A stretch of DNA of 64,000 bases from a virus. The position numbers and the translations under genes are program-made. The stretch is from positions 1-64,000 of the IMG/VR virus record IMGVR_UViG_3300042987_003051; one strand, 5' to 3'. The notes beneath the pieces were generated by a model that had not been told where the DNA came from, searched no databases, and worked only from the letters and a program-made list of their open reading frames with translations. Shown piece by piece: positions 1-5,753 of the stretch. Position 1 is the stretch's first letter. Each line of letters starts with the position of its first letter.

Positions 1-2
1 GA

Positions 3-560
3 AAACTGTACAGAGCAGTCGCAAACGTTAATATTCTTGAAGGTATTCGCTTCTACGTTAGTTTTGCTTGTAGTTTCGCCTTTGGTGAACTTAAGCTTAT
101 GGAAGGATCCGCTAAGATCATCTCTCTCATCGCAAGAGACGAAAACCAACATCTAGTCATTACGCAAAATATTCTGAACAAATGGCGTGATGGTGATGAT
201 CCCGAAATGAAACAGATTGCAAAAGAAGAAAAAGAATGGGTATATAAGATGTTTGATCGTGCCGTAAATGAAGAAAAGAAATGGGCAGATTATCTGTTCA
301 AAGATGGTAGTATGATTGGACTGAATGACAAACTTCTTCAGCAATATATTGAATGGATTGCGAATCGTCGTCTAAAAGCGATTGGTCTTAAACCGCAATA
401 CGATATCTCAGCAAATAATAATCCACTTCCCTGGACTGATCATTGGTTAAATTCTAAATCTTTACAAAATGCTCCACAAGAAGTGGAAATTGAGCAATAT
501 TTAATAGGAGGCATCAAACAAGATGTTACCAAAAATACTTTCGCAGGATTCCAACTATGA
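3..560 (+). CDS. nrdB: Ribonucleotide reductase class Ia beta subunit (NrdB), C-terminal part
   Basis: This is the 3' part of a ribonucleotide reductase small subunit; the 5' end lies outside the window and the frame is open from base 3. NrdB carries the di-iron/tyrosyl radical cofactor used with NrdA to reduce ribonucleotides for phage DNA synthesis. Visible family features are the helix with EGSAKIISLIARDENQH (metal-ligand E and H), the segment IEWIANRRLKAIG, and the C-terminal tail ending TFAGFQL, which resembles the NrdA-docking tail. In T4-like cyanophages nrdA and nrdB are neighbours, so nrdA is expected just upstream. Assignment is firm. Confidence 0.95.
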   Translation, partial: KLYRAVANVNILEGIRFYVSFACSFAFGELKLMEGSAKIISLIARDENQHLVITQNILNKWRDGDDPEMKQIAKEEKEWVYKMFDRAVNEEKKWADYLFKDGSMIGLNDKLLQQYIEWIANRRLKAIGLKPQYDISANNNPLPWTDHWLNSKSLQNAPQEVEIEQYLIGGIKQDVTKNTFAGFQL

Positions 561-672
561 TGAGTGGTGTGAACAAGAAATTCTGAATGCTTATAAAGAA
601 GCAGCAGAATGTGATGAGTTTATGTTTGGGGATTATGACTTTTGTAAGGAATGGTTAGGTACAAATAACTAA
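523..672 (+). CDS. Small acidic protein overlapping nrdB
   Basis: A 49-residue ORF starts inside the nrdB 3' end (about 38 nt overlap) behind an AGGAG ribosome-binding site at 506-510. The product is acidic and rich in Tyr, Trp and Cys (motif YDEWCEQEI, later FMFGDYDFCKEW). No function is recognised. Translational coupling to nrdB and a terminator just after its stop suggest it closes the nrdB transcription unit. Confidence 0.6.
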   Translation: MLPKILSQDSNYDEWCEQEILNAYKEAAECDEFMFGDYDFCKEWLGTNN

Positions 673-684
673 TCTTATATAGAT

Positions 685-709
685 AGAGGAAGTAATGCTC
701 CTCTTTTTT
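685..709 (+). terminator. Rho-independent terminator after nrdB unit
   Basis: A 6-bp stem AGAGGA (685-690) / TCCTCT (699-704) is followed by a T run to 709. It sits 12 nt after the stop of the small ORF and only just before the next start codon. Confidence 0.75.
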
Positions 710-710
710 A

Positions 711-872
711 ATGTCTAAAAATCAAATAAAAAAAGAAGAACTTAAAGTTCGTATTTTAAAACTAAAAGATCAACTTCATAAAGAGCATATTAGGCATGAT
801 ATGGATATGAAAGGACTTGCTCATAAATACCTTAATGAAGTCCTTGATATAATTGATGAGTATAGATATTGA
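711..872 (+). CDS. Small coiled-coil-like basic protein
   Basis: 53 residues, lysine and leucine rich (KEELKVRILKLKDQLHKEH), probably helical. It begins directly after the terminator T run, and its last 17 nt overlap the start of the next gene, a typical phage coupling. Function unknown. Confidence 0.6.
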   Translation: MSKNQIKKEELKVRILKLKDQLHKEHIRHDMDMKGLAHKYLNEVLDIIDEYRY

Positions 873-1299
873 CTATGAAAACCCTTGGATTTATAATGGA
901 GGTCCTTTTGTAAGTGCTGATATTGGAAACCACTATGGATTTGTTTATCTGATAGAAAATAAATTGAATGGTAGAAAATATATTGGGCGAAAGTATTTTT
1001 GGCAGTTTAGAACACCAAAGGGTAAGAAACGAAAGGTAAAAGCAGAATCTAATTGGAAGGAGTATTATGGGTCTTGTCCGGAACTTAAAGAAGACATTGA
1101 CAAATTGGGCAGAGAAAATTTTAGTAGAACTATCTTATCATTACATAAAACAAAGGGCAAAACAAACTACGAAGAGACCAGACAACTATTCAAATACGAT
1201 GTTCTCACAGAGTCTCTTGACAGCGGAGAACCCGCATTCTACAATAGTAACGTCTTGTCCCGATACTTCAGAAAAGATTACTATGGAAACTCAGATTGA
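856..1299 (+). CDS. GIY-YIG-like endonuclease
   Basis: 147 residues with the ATG at 856; a TTG at 853 is less likely. Residues about 25-45 read YGFVYLIENKLNGRKYIGRK, matching the two beta-strand GIY..YIG motif of that nuclease family. It is followed by a conserved Arg region and a Glu-rich helix. The family cuts DNA and includes phage Seg/homing and repair nucleases. It lies in a run of overlapping small genes. Whether it is mobile or a resident T4-like conserved protein cannot be decided here. Confidence 0.65.
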   Translation: MSIDIDYENPWIYNGGPFVSADIGNHYGFVYLIENKLNGRKYIGRKYFWQFRTPKGKKRKVKAESNWKEYYGSCPELKEDIDKLGRENFSRTILSLHKTKGKTNYEETRQLFKYDVLTESLDSGEPAFYNSNVLSRYFRKDYYGNSD

Positions 1300-1495
1300 T
1301 CCCGTTAATTATGTTCGGGATTGGGCAATGAATAAAATTGAACTTCTTCATGAAGCAGATAGGCACAGGAACGCAAAAGCACTTCTTGCTGAGTTTGATG
1401 AATGGATTAATCTTCCTGAAGGAGAAGATGAGATTACTTATATTTGTTTAGAAGAGGAAGAGAATTGGGGAGATCAAGAAGTTGATGTTCGGTAA
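1283..1495 (+). CDS. Small acidic protein of unknown function
   Basis: 70 residues, ATG at 1283, overlapping the nuclease gene by 17 nt. A longer upstream in-frame extension to 1067 lies fully inside the nuclease gene and is not used. The protein is acidic, especially the C-terminus (CLEEEENWGDQEVD). No family recognised. Confidence 0.6.
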   Translation: METQIDPVNYVRDWAMNKIELLHEADRHRNAKALLAEFDEWINLPEGEDEITYICLEEEENWGDQEVDVR

Positions 1496-1504
1496 TCCAA
1501 CTTC

Positions 1505-1533
1505 TTGACAAATTCTAAATAATAACTTATAAT
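1505..1533 (+). promoter_or_regulatory. Consensus sigma70-type promoter
   Basis: TTGACA at 1505-1510, exactly 17 nt, then TATAAT at 1528-1533. This is a perfect consensus. Predicted start is near 1540, and a terminator-like hairpin begins at 1542. Confidence 0.8.
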
Positions 1534-1541
1534 GTTCAAAT

Positions 1542-1565
1542 CCCTGTTATGAGCAGGGTTTTTTA
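1542..1565 (+). terminator. Terminator or attenuator in leader
   Basis: Stem CCCTG (1542-1546) / CAGGG (1554-1558), followed by seven T. It may end the upstream unit. Because it starts at the predicted +1 of the promoter at 1505 it would also act on that transcript. A second hairpin, CCTTCT/AGAAGG near 1607-1622, lies further along the leader. Confidence 0.65.
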
Positions 1566-1663
1566 TTATGAGACTTTGATTTTGATTTAGAGCCGTGGAG
1601 ATTGCCTTCTGAGAAGAAGGATGTGTCCTTTCTTTATACGGATGTAGAGTTCTATTAAATTTA

Positions 1664-2290
1664 ATGCAAAAATTCTTTACTGTAGCCCTCTTGCCTCTTC
1701 TGGCAACGGTTACAACCACAACGGCAACACTGCCATCATCTGCTACTGCTCCTCAATACTCTATTATTAAGGAGTTTGAAACAGAGAAGACAGCAATCCG
1801 CGAGGTTGCTCCCGAAAAGCCAAAAGAGAAAAGGCTAATTTGTAAAGGGTGTAATGAACACGAAAATACTGCCCTGGCATACTTCCAGGACATTGGTATT
1901 AAAGATAAAAACGCCCTCGCTACCATCATGGGCAATATTCGTCAGGAATCAACTTTTATTCCTAACATTTGTGAAGGTGGTAGCAGAACCAGTTGGAGTA
2001 ACTGCGGTCGCGGTTATGGACTGATTCAATGGACATCTTCCGATCGTTATTATGGATTGGGTGCTTTTGCTAGAAAGACTGGTGGAAATCCATCATCTAT
2101 TCACACTCAACTTGACTATCTAACAACTGAAGTTCAATGGAAACGAATCGCAGACAGAATGAAAATGCCTGGTAAGTCTATTGATCGTTACATGAACTAT
2201 GCATATAGTTGGATTGGTTGGGGACATCATGGTGCCCGTACTTCGTATGCTTATGATTATGCAAAACGATTGGTAACGGTAGAAGTTTGA
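1664..2290 (+). CDS. Secreted phage-tail-type lysozyme
   Basis: 208 residues. An N-terminal hydrophobic segment (residues 1-20, ending in a Thr/Ala-rich stretch) looks like a signal peptide or membrane anchor. A linker is followed by a domain from about residue 65. That domain has ALATIMGNIRQES (catalytic-type Glu), CGRGYGLIQWTS and a C-terminal helical part, as in the Phage_lysozyme2 (tail lysozyme) family, which cleaves peptidoglycan. Export would let it act in the periplasm. It is preceded by a consensus promoter and followed by a strong terminator. A stand-alone endolysin is the likeliest role; a virion lysozyme is the alternative. Confidence 0.75.
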   Translation: MQKFFTVALLPLLATVTTTTATLPSSATAPQYSIIKEFETEKTAIREVAPEKPKEKRLICKGCNEHENTALAYFQDIGIKDKNALATIMGNIRQESTFIPNICEGGSRTSWSNCGRGYGLIQWTSSDRYYGLGAFARKTGGNPSSIHTQLDYLTTEVQWKRIADRMKMPGKSIDRYMNYAYSWIGWGHHGARTSYAYDYAKRLVTVEV

Positions 2291-2309
2291 AAACTGAATA
2301 ATAAATAGT

Positions 2310-2334
2310 GGGGAGTCTTATACTCCCCTTTTTT
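2310..2334 (+). terminator. Strong rho-independent terminator
   Basis: 7-bp stem GGGGAGT (2310-2316) / ACTCCCC (2322-2328) followed by six T. It ends 1 nt before the next ATG. An AATAAATA late-promoter-like box at about 2300-2307 lies just before it. Confidence 0.85.
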
Positions 2335-2628
2335 ATGTCTATCGAAAATCTTCCAGATGATAAAAAGGACATTGTAAATCTTGCTGCAAGGGCAGGATAT
2401 CTCTCCATAGAAACTGAAATTGGTGAGATTAAATTAAACTCATACAATCAAGTAGAAATTCAACCAAAAGGAACACCATTTGGGGCAAAGATAAAAGTTG
2501 AAGAGAATGGTAATATAACTCCAACATTAACTTTTGATACTAAAAAATTAAGAGACCCAAAAAAGAATATAGATCCAAAACAACTATTGGATGATGCTTT
2601 AGAGGATTTTTGGGATGAGCATGACTAA
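2335..2628 (+). CDS. Hypothetical protein
   Basis: 97 residues, ATG at 2335, just after the terminator T run and with no clear Shine-Dalgarno. The product is moderately acidic with alternating charged and hydrophobic residues. The C-terminal helix LLDDALEDFWDEHD overlaps the next gene by 14 nt. Function unknown; it forms an overlapping trio with the next two genes. Confidence 0.7.
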   Translation: MSIENLPDDKKDIVNLAARAGYLSIETEIGEIKLNSYNQVEIQPKGTPFGAKIKVEENGNITPTLTFDTKKLRDPKKNIDPKQLLDDALEDFWDEHD

Positions 2629-2905
2629 GTTTAATGTTTTTGAGTTTAAGTATGGTAAAGAAAAAAAATCTTTAAAGGAATGGATAAAGATTGGTGTAAT
2701 ATTTCATGGGTCTTTAGATTTAGTGTCTCTAATTCCTGGTATAGAGAAGAAGAAACTTTTTAACTTTATTGACGAATTGCAGTTAAGAATGGGAACCATT
2801 GATATCATTAATGATTATGTTATTCAAGATTCGGAACTAATTTTATATCGTATAGATAGAGTAATTAATCAATCAATCTCTGAGTACGAAAAAAATAATG
2901 TTTAA
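2615..2905 (+). CDS. Hypothetical protein
   Basis: 96 residues. It overlaps its upstream neighbour by 14 nt and the downstream gene by 8 nt, so it is translationally coupled. It is probably mixed alpha/beta, with a Lys-rich N-terminus and a helical C-terminus. No recognised family. Confidence 0.7.
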   Translation: MSMTKFNVFEFKYGKEKKSLKEWIKIGVIFHGSLDLVSLIPGIEKKKLFNFIDELQLRMGTIDIINDYVIQDSELILYRIDRVINQSISEYEKNNV

Positions 2906-3338
2906 ACTTTTTGAGGTTAGAGGGGGAAAATTTACTGCACTTCCAAATATAAATCCAAAAACTATTTGGGGTTCAATTCTTGCAATTATTATTGTGGTGG
3001 TGGTTACATCTGTATCTGGGTGGTTGAAGATGGATGAGAAGGACATCTGGAAGCTCTATAACAATATTATACACTATTTTGGATTAAAAGAAAACACTCC
3101 AATCATTAACGACCAGAAGAAACTTGATGCTGAAGTAGAGTCCGAAGTTGATAGAGCAATCTGGGAATATGAACGCTTGACAGGTGATTATGGAACACCT
3201 AGAATACCTTTGCCACGGTTGATAGAGAAAGATCCAGATAAAGCTTTATGTTATACTAAAGAATGTCAATCTCTTGGAGGAGAAATGAGACTTTGTGCTC
3301 CTTGGGTTGAAGACTGCATTTCGAAAGATGATAAATAA
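2898..3338 (+). CDS. Single-pass membrane protein, function unknown
   Basis: 146 residues. One hydrophobic segment (about residues 25-42, GSILAIIIVVVVTSVSGW) suggests a membrane anchor near the N-terminus. It is followed by a polar region with a charged helix and four cysteines near the C-terminus (CYTKECQS..CAPWVEDC), which could form disulfides if exported. Third gene of the overlapping trio. Confidence 0.7.
   Translation: MFKLFEVRGGKFTALPNINPKTIWGSILAIIIVVVVTSVSGWLKMDEKDIWKLYNNIIHYFGLKENTPIINDQKKLDAEVESEVDRAIWEYERLTGDYGTPRIPLPRLIEKDPDKALCYTKECQSLGGEMRLCAPWVEDCISKDDK
3330..3337 (+). promoter_or_regulatory. Late-promoter-like box
   Basis: GATAAATA, one mismatch from the T4 late consensus TATAAATA, 33 nt before the Hc1-like gene. 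Confidence 0.4.
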
Positions 3339-3370
3339 GTCATCCTTATTTTATTTTTTGGAGGATTATT

Positions 3371-3565
3371 ATGTCTACATCACAAGAACTACTTGATGCG
3401 ATTGAAGCATGGAAAGTAGAAGACGAAAAATTCAACAATGGTAATGCTTCTGCAGGTACTCGTGCCCGCAAGGCACTTCAGGAAATCGCCAAACTAGTCA
3501 AGACTCGTAGGACCGAGATTACTGAAGAAAAGAACGCTCGCAAGGAAGCAAAAGCAACAGCTTGA
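3371..3565 (+). CDS. Hc1-type histone H1-like small basic protein
   Basis: 64 residues. The core FNNGNASAGTRARKALQEI followed by a Lys/Arg/Glu helix matches what I recall of the bacterial Hc1 histone H1-like family (GN.AAGTRARKA.QEI), whose members bind DNA non-specifically. The length is normal for the family. A GGAGG-type site at 3360-3364 precedes the ATG. It is the last protein gene before the tRNA region, and its stop codon overlaps the promoter of that region. A role in compacting phage or host DNA is an inference. Confidence 0.65.
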   Translation: MSTSQELLDAIEAWKVEDEKFNNGNASAGTRARKALQEIAKLVKTRRTEITEEKNARKEAKATA

Positions 3566-3590
3566 CACCTGGGCGTCGATACCCTACAAT
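3562..3590 (+). promoter_or_regulatory. Sigma70-type promoter of the tRNA region
   Basis: TTGACA (3562-3567), 17 nt, TACAAT (3585-3590). The -35 hexamer overlaps the stop codon of the Hc1-like gene. The predicted start, about 3597, opens a G/C-rich structured leader (GGCAG 3600-3604 can pair with CTGCC 3630-3634; CCTCTC 3644-3649 with GAGAGG 3665-3670) before tRNA-Arg. Confidence 0.8.
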
Positions 3591-3679
3591 ACTCTCATAG
3601 GCAGCGGGGGTCCAAACTTCGCGTAAGACCTGCCCCTCCCATGCCTCTCAACGATGCACAAACAGAGAGGGTTCTTTAT

Positions 3680-3753
3680 GGGCTAGTAACTCAGTGGAAC
3701 AGAGTAACGCTCTTCTAAAGCGTGAGTCGTTGGTTCGAATCCAACCTAGCCCG
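3680..3753 (+). tRNA. trnR-UCU: tRNA-Arg (TCT)
   Basis: Acceptor GGGCTAG/CTAGCCC, 7 bp. D-arm ACTC/GAGT, anticodon loop CTTCTAA (TCT, reads AGA), T-arm GTTGG/CCAAC, discriminator G. No encoded CCA. Confidence 0.93.
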
Positions 3754-3755
3754 TT

Positions 3756-3834
3756 GGAGTATTATACTCCATATATAAAAGTGATAGAGGGTAAGTCCCT
3801 GTTATATCCTTATGAGATATATCACACTTACTCC
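3756..3834 (+). ncRNA. Structured repeat RNA, copy 1 (pseudoknot-like)
   Basis: The element starts 3 nt after tRNA-Arg. Hairpin 1 is GGAGTA/TACTCC (3756-3770). A main stem GTGATA (3781-3786) / TATCAC (3820-3825) encloses GGGTAAGT and a TATATC/GATATA hairpin. GGGTAAGT (3789-3796) is complementary to the ACTTACTC just outside the main stem (3826-3833), which would form an H-type pseudoknot. A second copy lies at 8788-8869. Hairpin 1 has different bases in the two copies yet still pairs, which supports a real RNA structure. Function unknown. Confidence 0.55.
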
Positions 3835-3929
3835 ATCAAATCGTAGGAAGTGCAACACCTCTCTCTGGTTAAGACTGGGTGATGTGAAAGGTGATTCTGC
3901 CCGCACATAGAAATCCCTCCTACCATCAC

Positions 3930-3958
3930 TTGACAATCCAAACCAACTCTGGTATGAT
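3930..3958 (+). promoter_or_regulatory. Sigma70-type promoter
   Basis: TTGACA (3930-3935), 17 nt, TATGAT (3953-3958). It lies upstream of the HNH gene and tRNA-Gly. The preceding stretch 3835-3929 shows no ORF, only local inverted repeats such as TAGGA/TCCTA. Confidence 0.75.
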
Positions 3959-3983
3959 TGTCTTATGTTAAAGGGTATGATAT

Positions 3984-3991
3984 TATAAATA
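3984..3991 (+). promoter_or_regulatory. T4-type late promoter
   Basis: Exact TATAAATA, 23 nt before the HNH start, lying in the loop of an AAGGTATGATA/TATCATACCTT inverted repeat (about 3971-4007). Confidence 0.65.
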
Positions 3992-4014
3992 AATGTATCA
4001 TACCTTAAAGCAAA

Positions 4015-4368
4015 ATGCCATATAAAAGTAAGGAAGACTACAAAAACTGGGAAAAAGGATATCGAAATGGATATCGCCAAAGACCAGAAGTAAAACAAAA
4101 GTTATCCGAACAGAGTAAATTGCGACGAGAACGAAATAAAAATTTTGTTCTTGAAAAAATGACTCCCTGTATTTCATGTGGCGAAAGCGATCCTGTCGTT
4201 ATTGATTTTCATCACTTAGATGGATCACAAAAAGATAAAGGCATATCGCAAATGATGAATAGTAGTTATTCATTAAATAAAATTGAAGAAGAGATAAGCA
4301 AATGCGTTTGTTTATGTTCTAATTGTCATCGTAAAGTTCATGCTGGAACTTTAGAATTGCGGGTGTAG
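4015..4368 (+). CDS. HNH endonuclease inside the tRNA region
   Basis: 117 residues. The basic N-terminus is followed by CISC (Zn ligands), VVIDFHHLDG (His-His of the beta-beta-alpha metal finger) and CLCSNCHRKVH (second Cys pair and closing His), a complete HNH domain. Such genes are usually homing endonucleases. Its last 10 nt, including the TAG stop, are the first 10 nt of tRNA-Gly(TCC), so the gene is abutted into a tRNA. It is preceded by both an early-type and a late promoter. Confidence 0.85.
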   Translation: MPYKSKEDYKNWEKGYRNGYRQRPEVKQKLSEQSKLRRERNKNFVLEKMTPCISCGESDPVVIDFHHLDGSQKDKGISQMMNSSYSLNKIEEEISKCVCLCSNCHRKVHAGTLELRV

Positions 4369-4429
4369 TTTAGAGGTAAAATTCCTGCCTTCCAAGCAGT
4401 GGTCACGGGTTCGATTCCCGTCACCCGCT
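4359..4429 (+). tRNA. trnG-UCC: tRNA-Gly (TCC)
   Basis: Acceptor GCGGGTG/CACCCGC, D-arm GTTT..AATTC-like, anticodon loop CTTCCAA (TCC), T-arm CGGG/CCCG, discriminator T. The first 10 nt are shared with the 3' end of the HNH gene. Confidence 0.92.
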
Positions 4430-4453
4430 CTTGACTTTTTTCCAAAAAAGTCT

Positions 4454-4461
4454 TATAAATA
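4454..4461 (+). promoter_or_regulatory. T4-type late promoter
   Basis: Exact TATAAATA, 21 nt before a 37-codon ORF and just after an A/T-rich inverted repeat (GACTTTTTT 4433-4441 / AAAAAAGTC 4444-4452). Confidence 0.65.
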
Positions 4462-4482
4462 AAACATACTTGTTAAACAAAA

Positions 4483-4596
4483 ATGACTCGCTTATCGCAA
4501 AAACCCCAATTTACATATCCACTTGGCAATATGTCCGATTGGAATCTTTGTGTGCATATTGCGAGTGAGTCCCCTTCTGCTCTTATGGAAGAATAA
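4483..4596 (+). CDS. 37-residue peptide
   Basis: Short ORF (starts MTRLSQKPQF, ends SALMEE) placed between an exact late promoter and a strong terminator, which makes it a likely one-gene transcript. No recognised function. The Shine-Dalgarno is weak. Confidence 0.5.
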   Translation: MTRLSQKPQFTYPLGNMSDWNLCVHIASESPSALMEE

Positions 4597-4619
4597 AAAT
4601 CTTCAACCATAAAAGCAAA

Positions 4620-4654
4620 AGGGGAGAGAAACCAAAAGTTTCCTCCCCTTTTTT
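4620..4654 (+). terminator. Strong rho-independent terminator
   Basis: Long stem AGGGGAG-GAAAC / GTTTC-CTCCCCT with one bulged A and loop CAAAA-like, followed by six T. It ends the unit of the 37-codon ORF. Between here and tRNA-Lys (4655-4781) are two further hairpins, TTGTGA/TCACAA near 4660 and GTGGTC/GACCAC at 4725-4742, but no ORF. Confidence 0.85.
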
Positions 4655-4781
4655 GTTGGTTGTGACAGTTTCACAAGTGTCCACCAATCTCCCCCCAGAG
4701 ACCAAACGGTGGTATTCTAATCAAGTGGTCGAGAGAGACCACGCAGAACATCGACAACTTAATATTTATCCTATATTATCT

Positions 4782-4853
4782 GGGTCGTTGGCAGATCGGT
4801 TTATGCACCCGGCTTTTAACCGGTAGAGAGAGGTTCAACTCCTCTACGACCCA
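4782..4853 (+). tRNA. trnK-UUU: tRNA-Lys (TTT)
   Basis: Acceptor GGGTCGT/ACGACCC, D-arm GCA/TGC, anticodon loop CTTTTAA in a CCGG/CCGG stem, T-arm AGAGG/CCTCT, discriminator A. Confidence 0.93.
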
Positions 4854-4854
4854 T

Positions 4855-4907
4855 TAGATGATTCAGCAATTTCTTACTTTCTTTTGGGTAGAAAAAACAA
4901 TCATCTA
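4855..4907 (+). ncRNA. Hairpin element H1 of the CAGCAATT family
   Basis: 9-bp stem TAGATGATT (4855-4863) / AATCATCTA (4899-4907). The 35-nt loop begins CAGCAATT and ends in an A-rich run. It lies between tRNA-Lys and tRNA-Tyr and ends 5 nt before the tRNA-Tyr start. Five relatives cluster around the Ro-like gene (9043-11341). Not a terminator: no T tract of useful length and it sits inside the tRNA operon. Confidence 0.6.
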
Positions 4908-4912
4908 GTTTT

Positions 4913-5006
4913 GGGAGAGTGGCTACTGTCGGCAATATGTGTAGTCCGTGTCTGTAAAACACGTACATAGGAACCATCGGGGGTTCGATTCCCTCCTCTC
5001 CCACCA
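4913..5006 (+). tRNA. trnY-GUA: tRNA-Tyr (GTA), CCA encoded
   Basis: Acceptor GGGAGAG/CTCTCCC, D-stem CTAC/GTAG with a large D-loop, anticodon loop CTGTAAA in CGTGT/ACACG, long variable region, T-arm with TTCGATT loop. The discriminator A is followed by CCA in the DNA. Confidence 0.88.
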
Positions 5007-5007
5007 C

Positions 5008-5080
5008 GGGGTCTTAGCTCAGTTGGTAGAGCGCCTGCTTTGCAAGCAGGATGTCAGGGGTTCGAGTCCCCTATTCTCCA
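5008..5080 (+). tRNA. trnA-UGC: tRNA-Ala (TGC)
   Basis: Anticodon loop TTTGCAA in CCTGC/GCAGG, D-arm GCTC/GAGC, T-arm AGGGG/CCCCT. The acceptor has two mismatches (GGGGTCT against ATTCTCC), which makes it weaker than its neighbours. Confidence 0.85.
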
Positions 5081-5102
5081 TTCCCTTTATGGGAAATCTT
5101 AT

Positions 5103-5209
5103 GGGTATGTCTCATCGAAAACTATGGTGGGCGCCTATCATAGTGGTATGATGGGCTGTATGTACAGCAGTCGCCTAAGGCATCGTAGGTTCAAATCCTA
5201 TCCATACCC
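5103..5209 (+). ncRNA. tRNA-like RNA without a normal anticodon arm (107 nt)
   Basis: The ends form a 7-bp tRNA-type acceptor GGGTATG/CATACCC and there is a T-arm GTAGG TTCAAAT CCTAT. A D-arm-like hairpin TCAT/ATGA occurs about 27 nt later than expected, with an ACTATG/CATAGT inverted repeat around it. Where the anticodon arm should be is a tight hairpin GCTGT ATGT ACAGC with a 4-nt loop, followed by CAGTC and a GCC/GGC mini-arm. No usable anticodon with U33 is seen. It resembles the tRNA-like RNAs at 10766-11285. Confidence 0.45.
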
Positions 5210-5213
5210 ACTT

Positions 5214-5285
5214 GCGGATTTAGTTCAGTGGTAGAACGCAACCTTGCCAAGGTTGATGTCATCGGTTCAAATCCGATAATCCGCT
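5214..5285 (+). tRNA. trnG-GCC: tRNA-Gly (GCC)
   Basis: Acceptor GCGGATT/AATCCGC, D-arm GTTC/GAAC, anticodon loop TTGCCAA in CAACC/GGTTG, T-arm ATCGG/CCGAT. Confidence 0.94.
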
Positions 5286-5289
5286 CCAT

Positions 5290-5362
5290 GGCCCATTCGT
5301 CTAGTGGTCTAGGACACATGCCTGTCTAGTATGTTACAGGAGTTCGAATCTCCTATGGGTCG
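5290..5362 (+). tRNA. trnD-GUC: tRNA-Asp (GTC)
   Basis: Acceptor GGCCCAT/ATGGGTC, anticodon loop CTGTCTA in CATGC/GTATG, T-arm with loop TTCGAAT, discriminator G as expected for Asp. Confidence 0.93.
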
Positions 5363-5400
5363 TCGTCCCTATACTTTGTCAGTTTTGTATGTGGGCAGTA

Positions 5401-5429
5401 TTGACAAACTGATAGAAATATCATAGTAT
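5401..5429 (+). promoter_or_regulatory. Sigma70-type promoter
   Basis: TTGACA (5401-5406), 17 nt, TAGTAT (5424-5429), upstream of tRNA-Ser(TGA). The -35 region overlaps a CAGTTT/AAACTG inverted repeat. Confidence 0.7.
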
Positions 5430-5477
5430 TATAATCTTCTTATATAAGATGTATAATTAAATAATGATATTTCTTAT

Positions 5478-5562
5478 GGAGAGGCAATCCGATTGGCGAC
5501 GGAAGCGGTCTTGAAAACCGTAGAGTGTAAAAGCCTTGGGGGTTCGACTCCCCCTCTCTCCG
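5478..5562 (+). tRNA. trnS-UGA: tRNA-Ser (TGA), copy 1
   Basis: Class II tRNA with a long variable arm. Acceptor GGAGAGG/TCTCTCC, anticodon loop CTTGAAA, T-arm GGGGG/CCCCC-type, discriminator G. A close second copy is at 12184. Confidence 0.93.
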
Positions 5563-5628
5563 TTGGGTTGAGCATCAAGTAAAGACTGAGCAAGACAGAA
5601 GATGTTTGAGACTCTCAGTTACCCATAT

Positions 5629-5700
5629 GGTCCTGTCGTCTAATGGTTAGGACGCTGCCCTTTCAAGGCGGAAACGAGGGTTCAAATCCCTTCGGGACTT
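5629..5700 (+). tRNA. trnE-UUC: tRNA-Glu (TTC)
   Basis: Acceptor GGTCCTG/CGGGACT with a G-T first pair, D-arm GTC/GAC, anticodon loop CTTTCAA in CTGCC/GGCGG, T-loop TTCAAAT. The spacer before it (5563-5628) contains an ACTGAG/CTCAGT hairpin. Confidence 0.9.
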
Positions 5701-5721
5701 TTCATTTTGGTTCGTTTCCCA

Positions 5722-5729
5722 TATAAATA
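5722..5729 (+). promoter_or_regulatory. T4-type late promoter
   Basis: Exact TATAAATA, 24 nt upstream of the HNH gene at 5754. Confidence 0.65.
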
Positions 5730-5753
5730 AAACTATACGGGAGTTGAACTTAA

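Noticed and set aside
3601-3640. tmRNA or RNase P-like fragment in the GC-rich leader before tRNA-Arg
   Set aside because: Only short hairpins are visible; none of the conserved RNase P or tmRNA core motifs is present.
4751-4779. Promoter TCGACA-17-TATTAT before tRNA-Lys
   Set aside because: It would start transcription inside the tRNA (about 4786), and the -35 is weak.
5020-5080. tRNA-Ala as a pseudogene because of acceptor mismatches
   Set aside because: D-, anticodon and T-arms are perfect; two mismatches in a phage acceptor stem are tolerated often enough to keep it as a tRNA.
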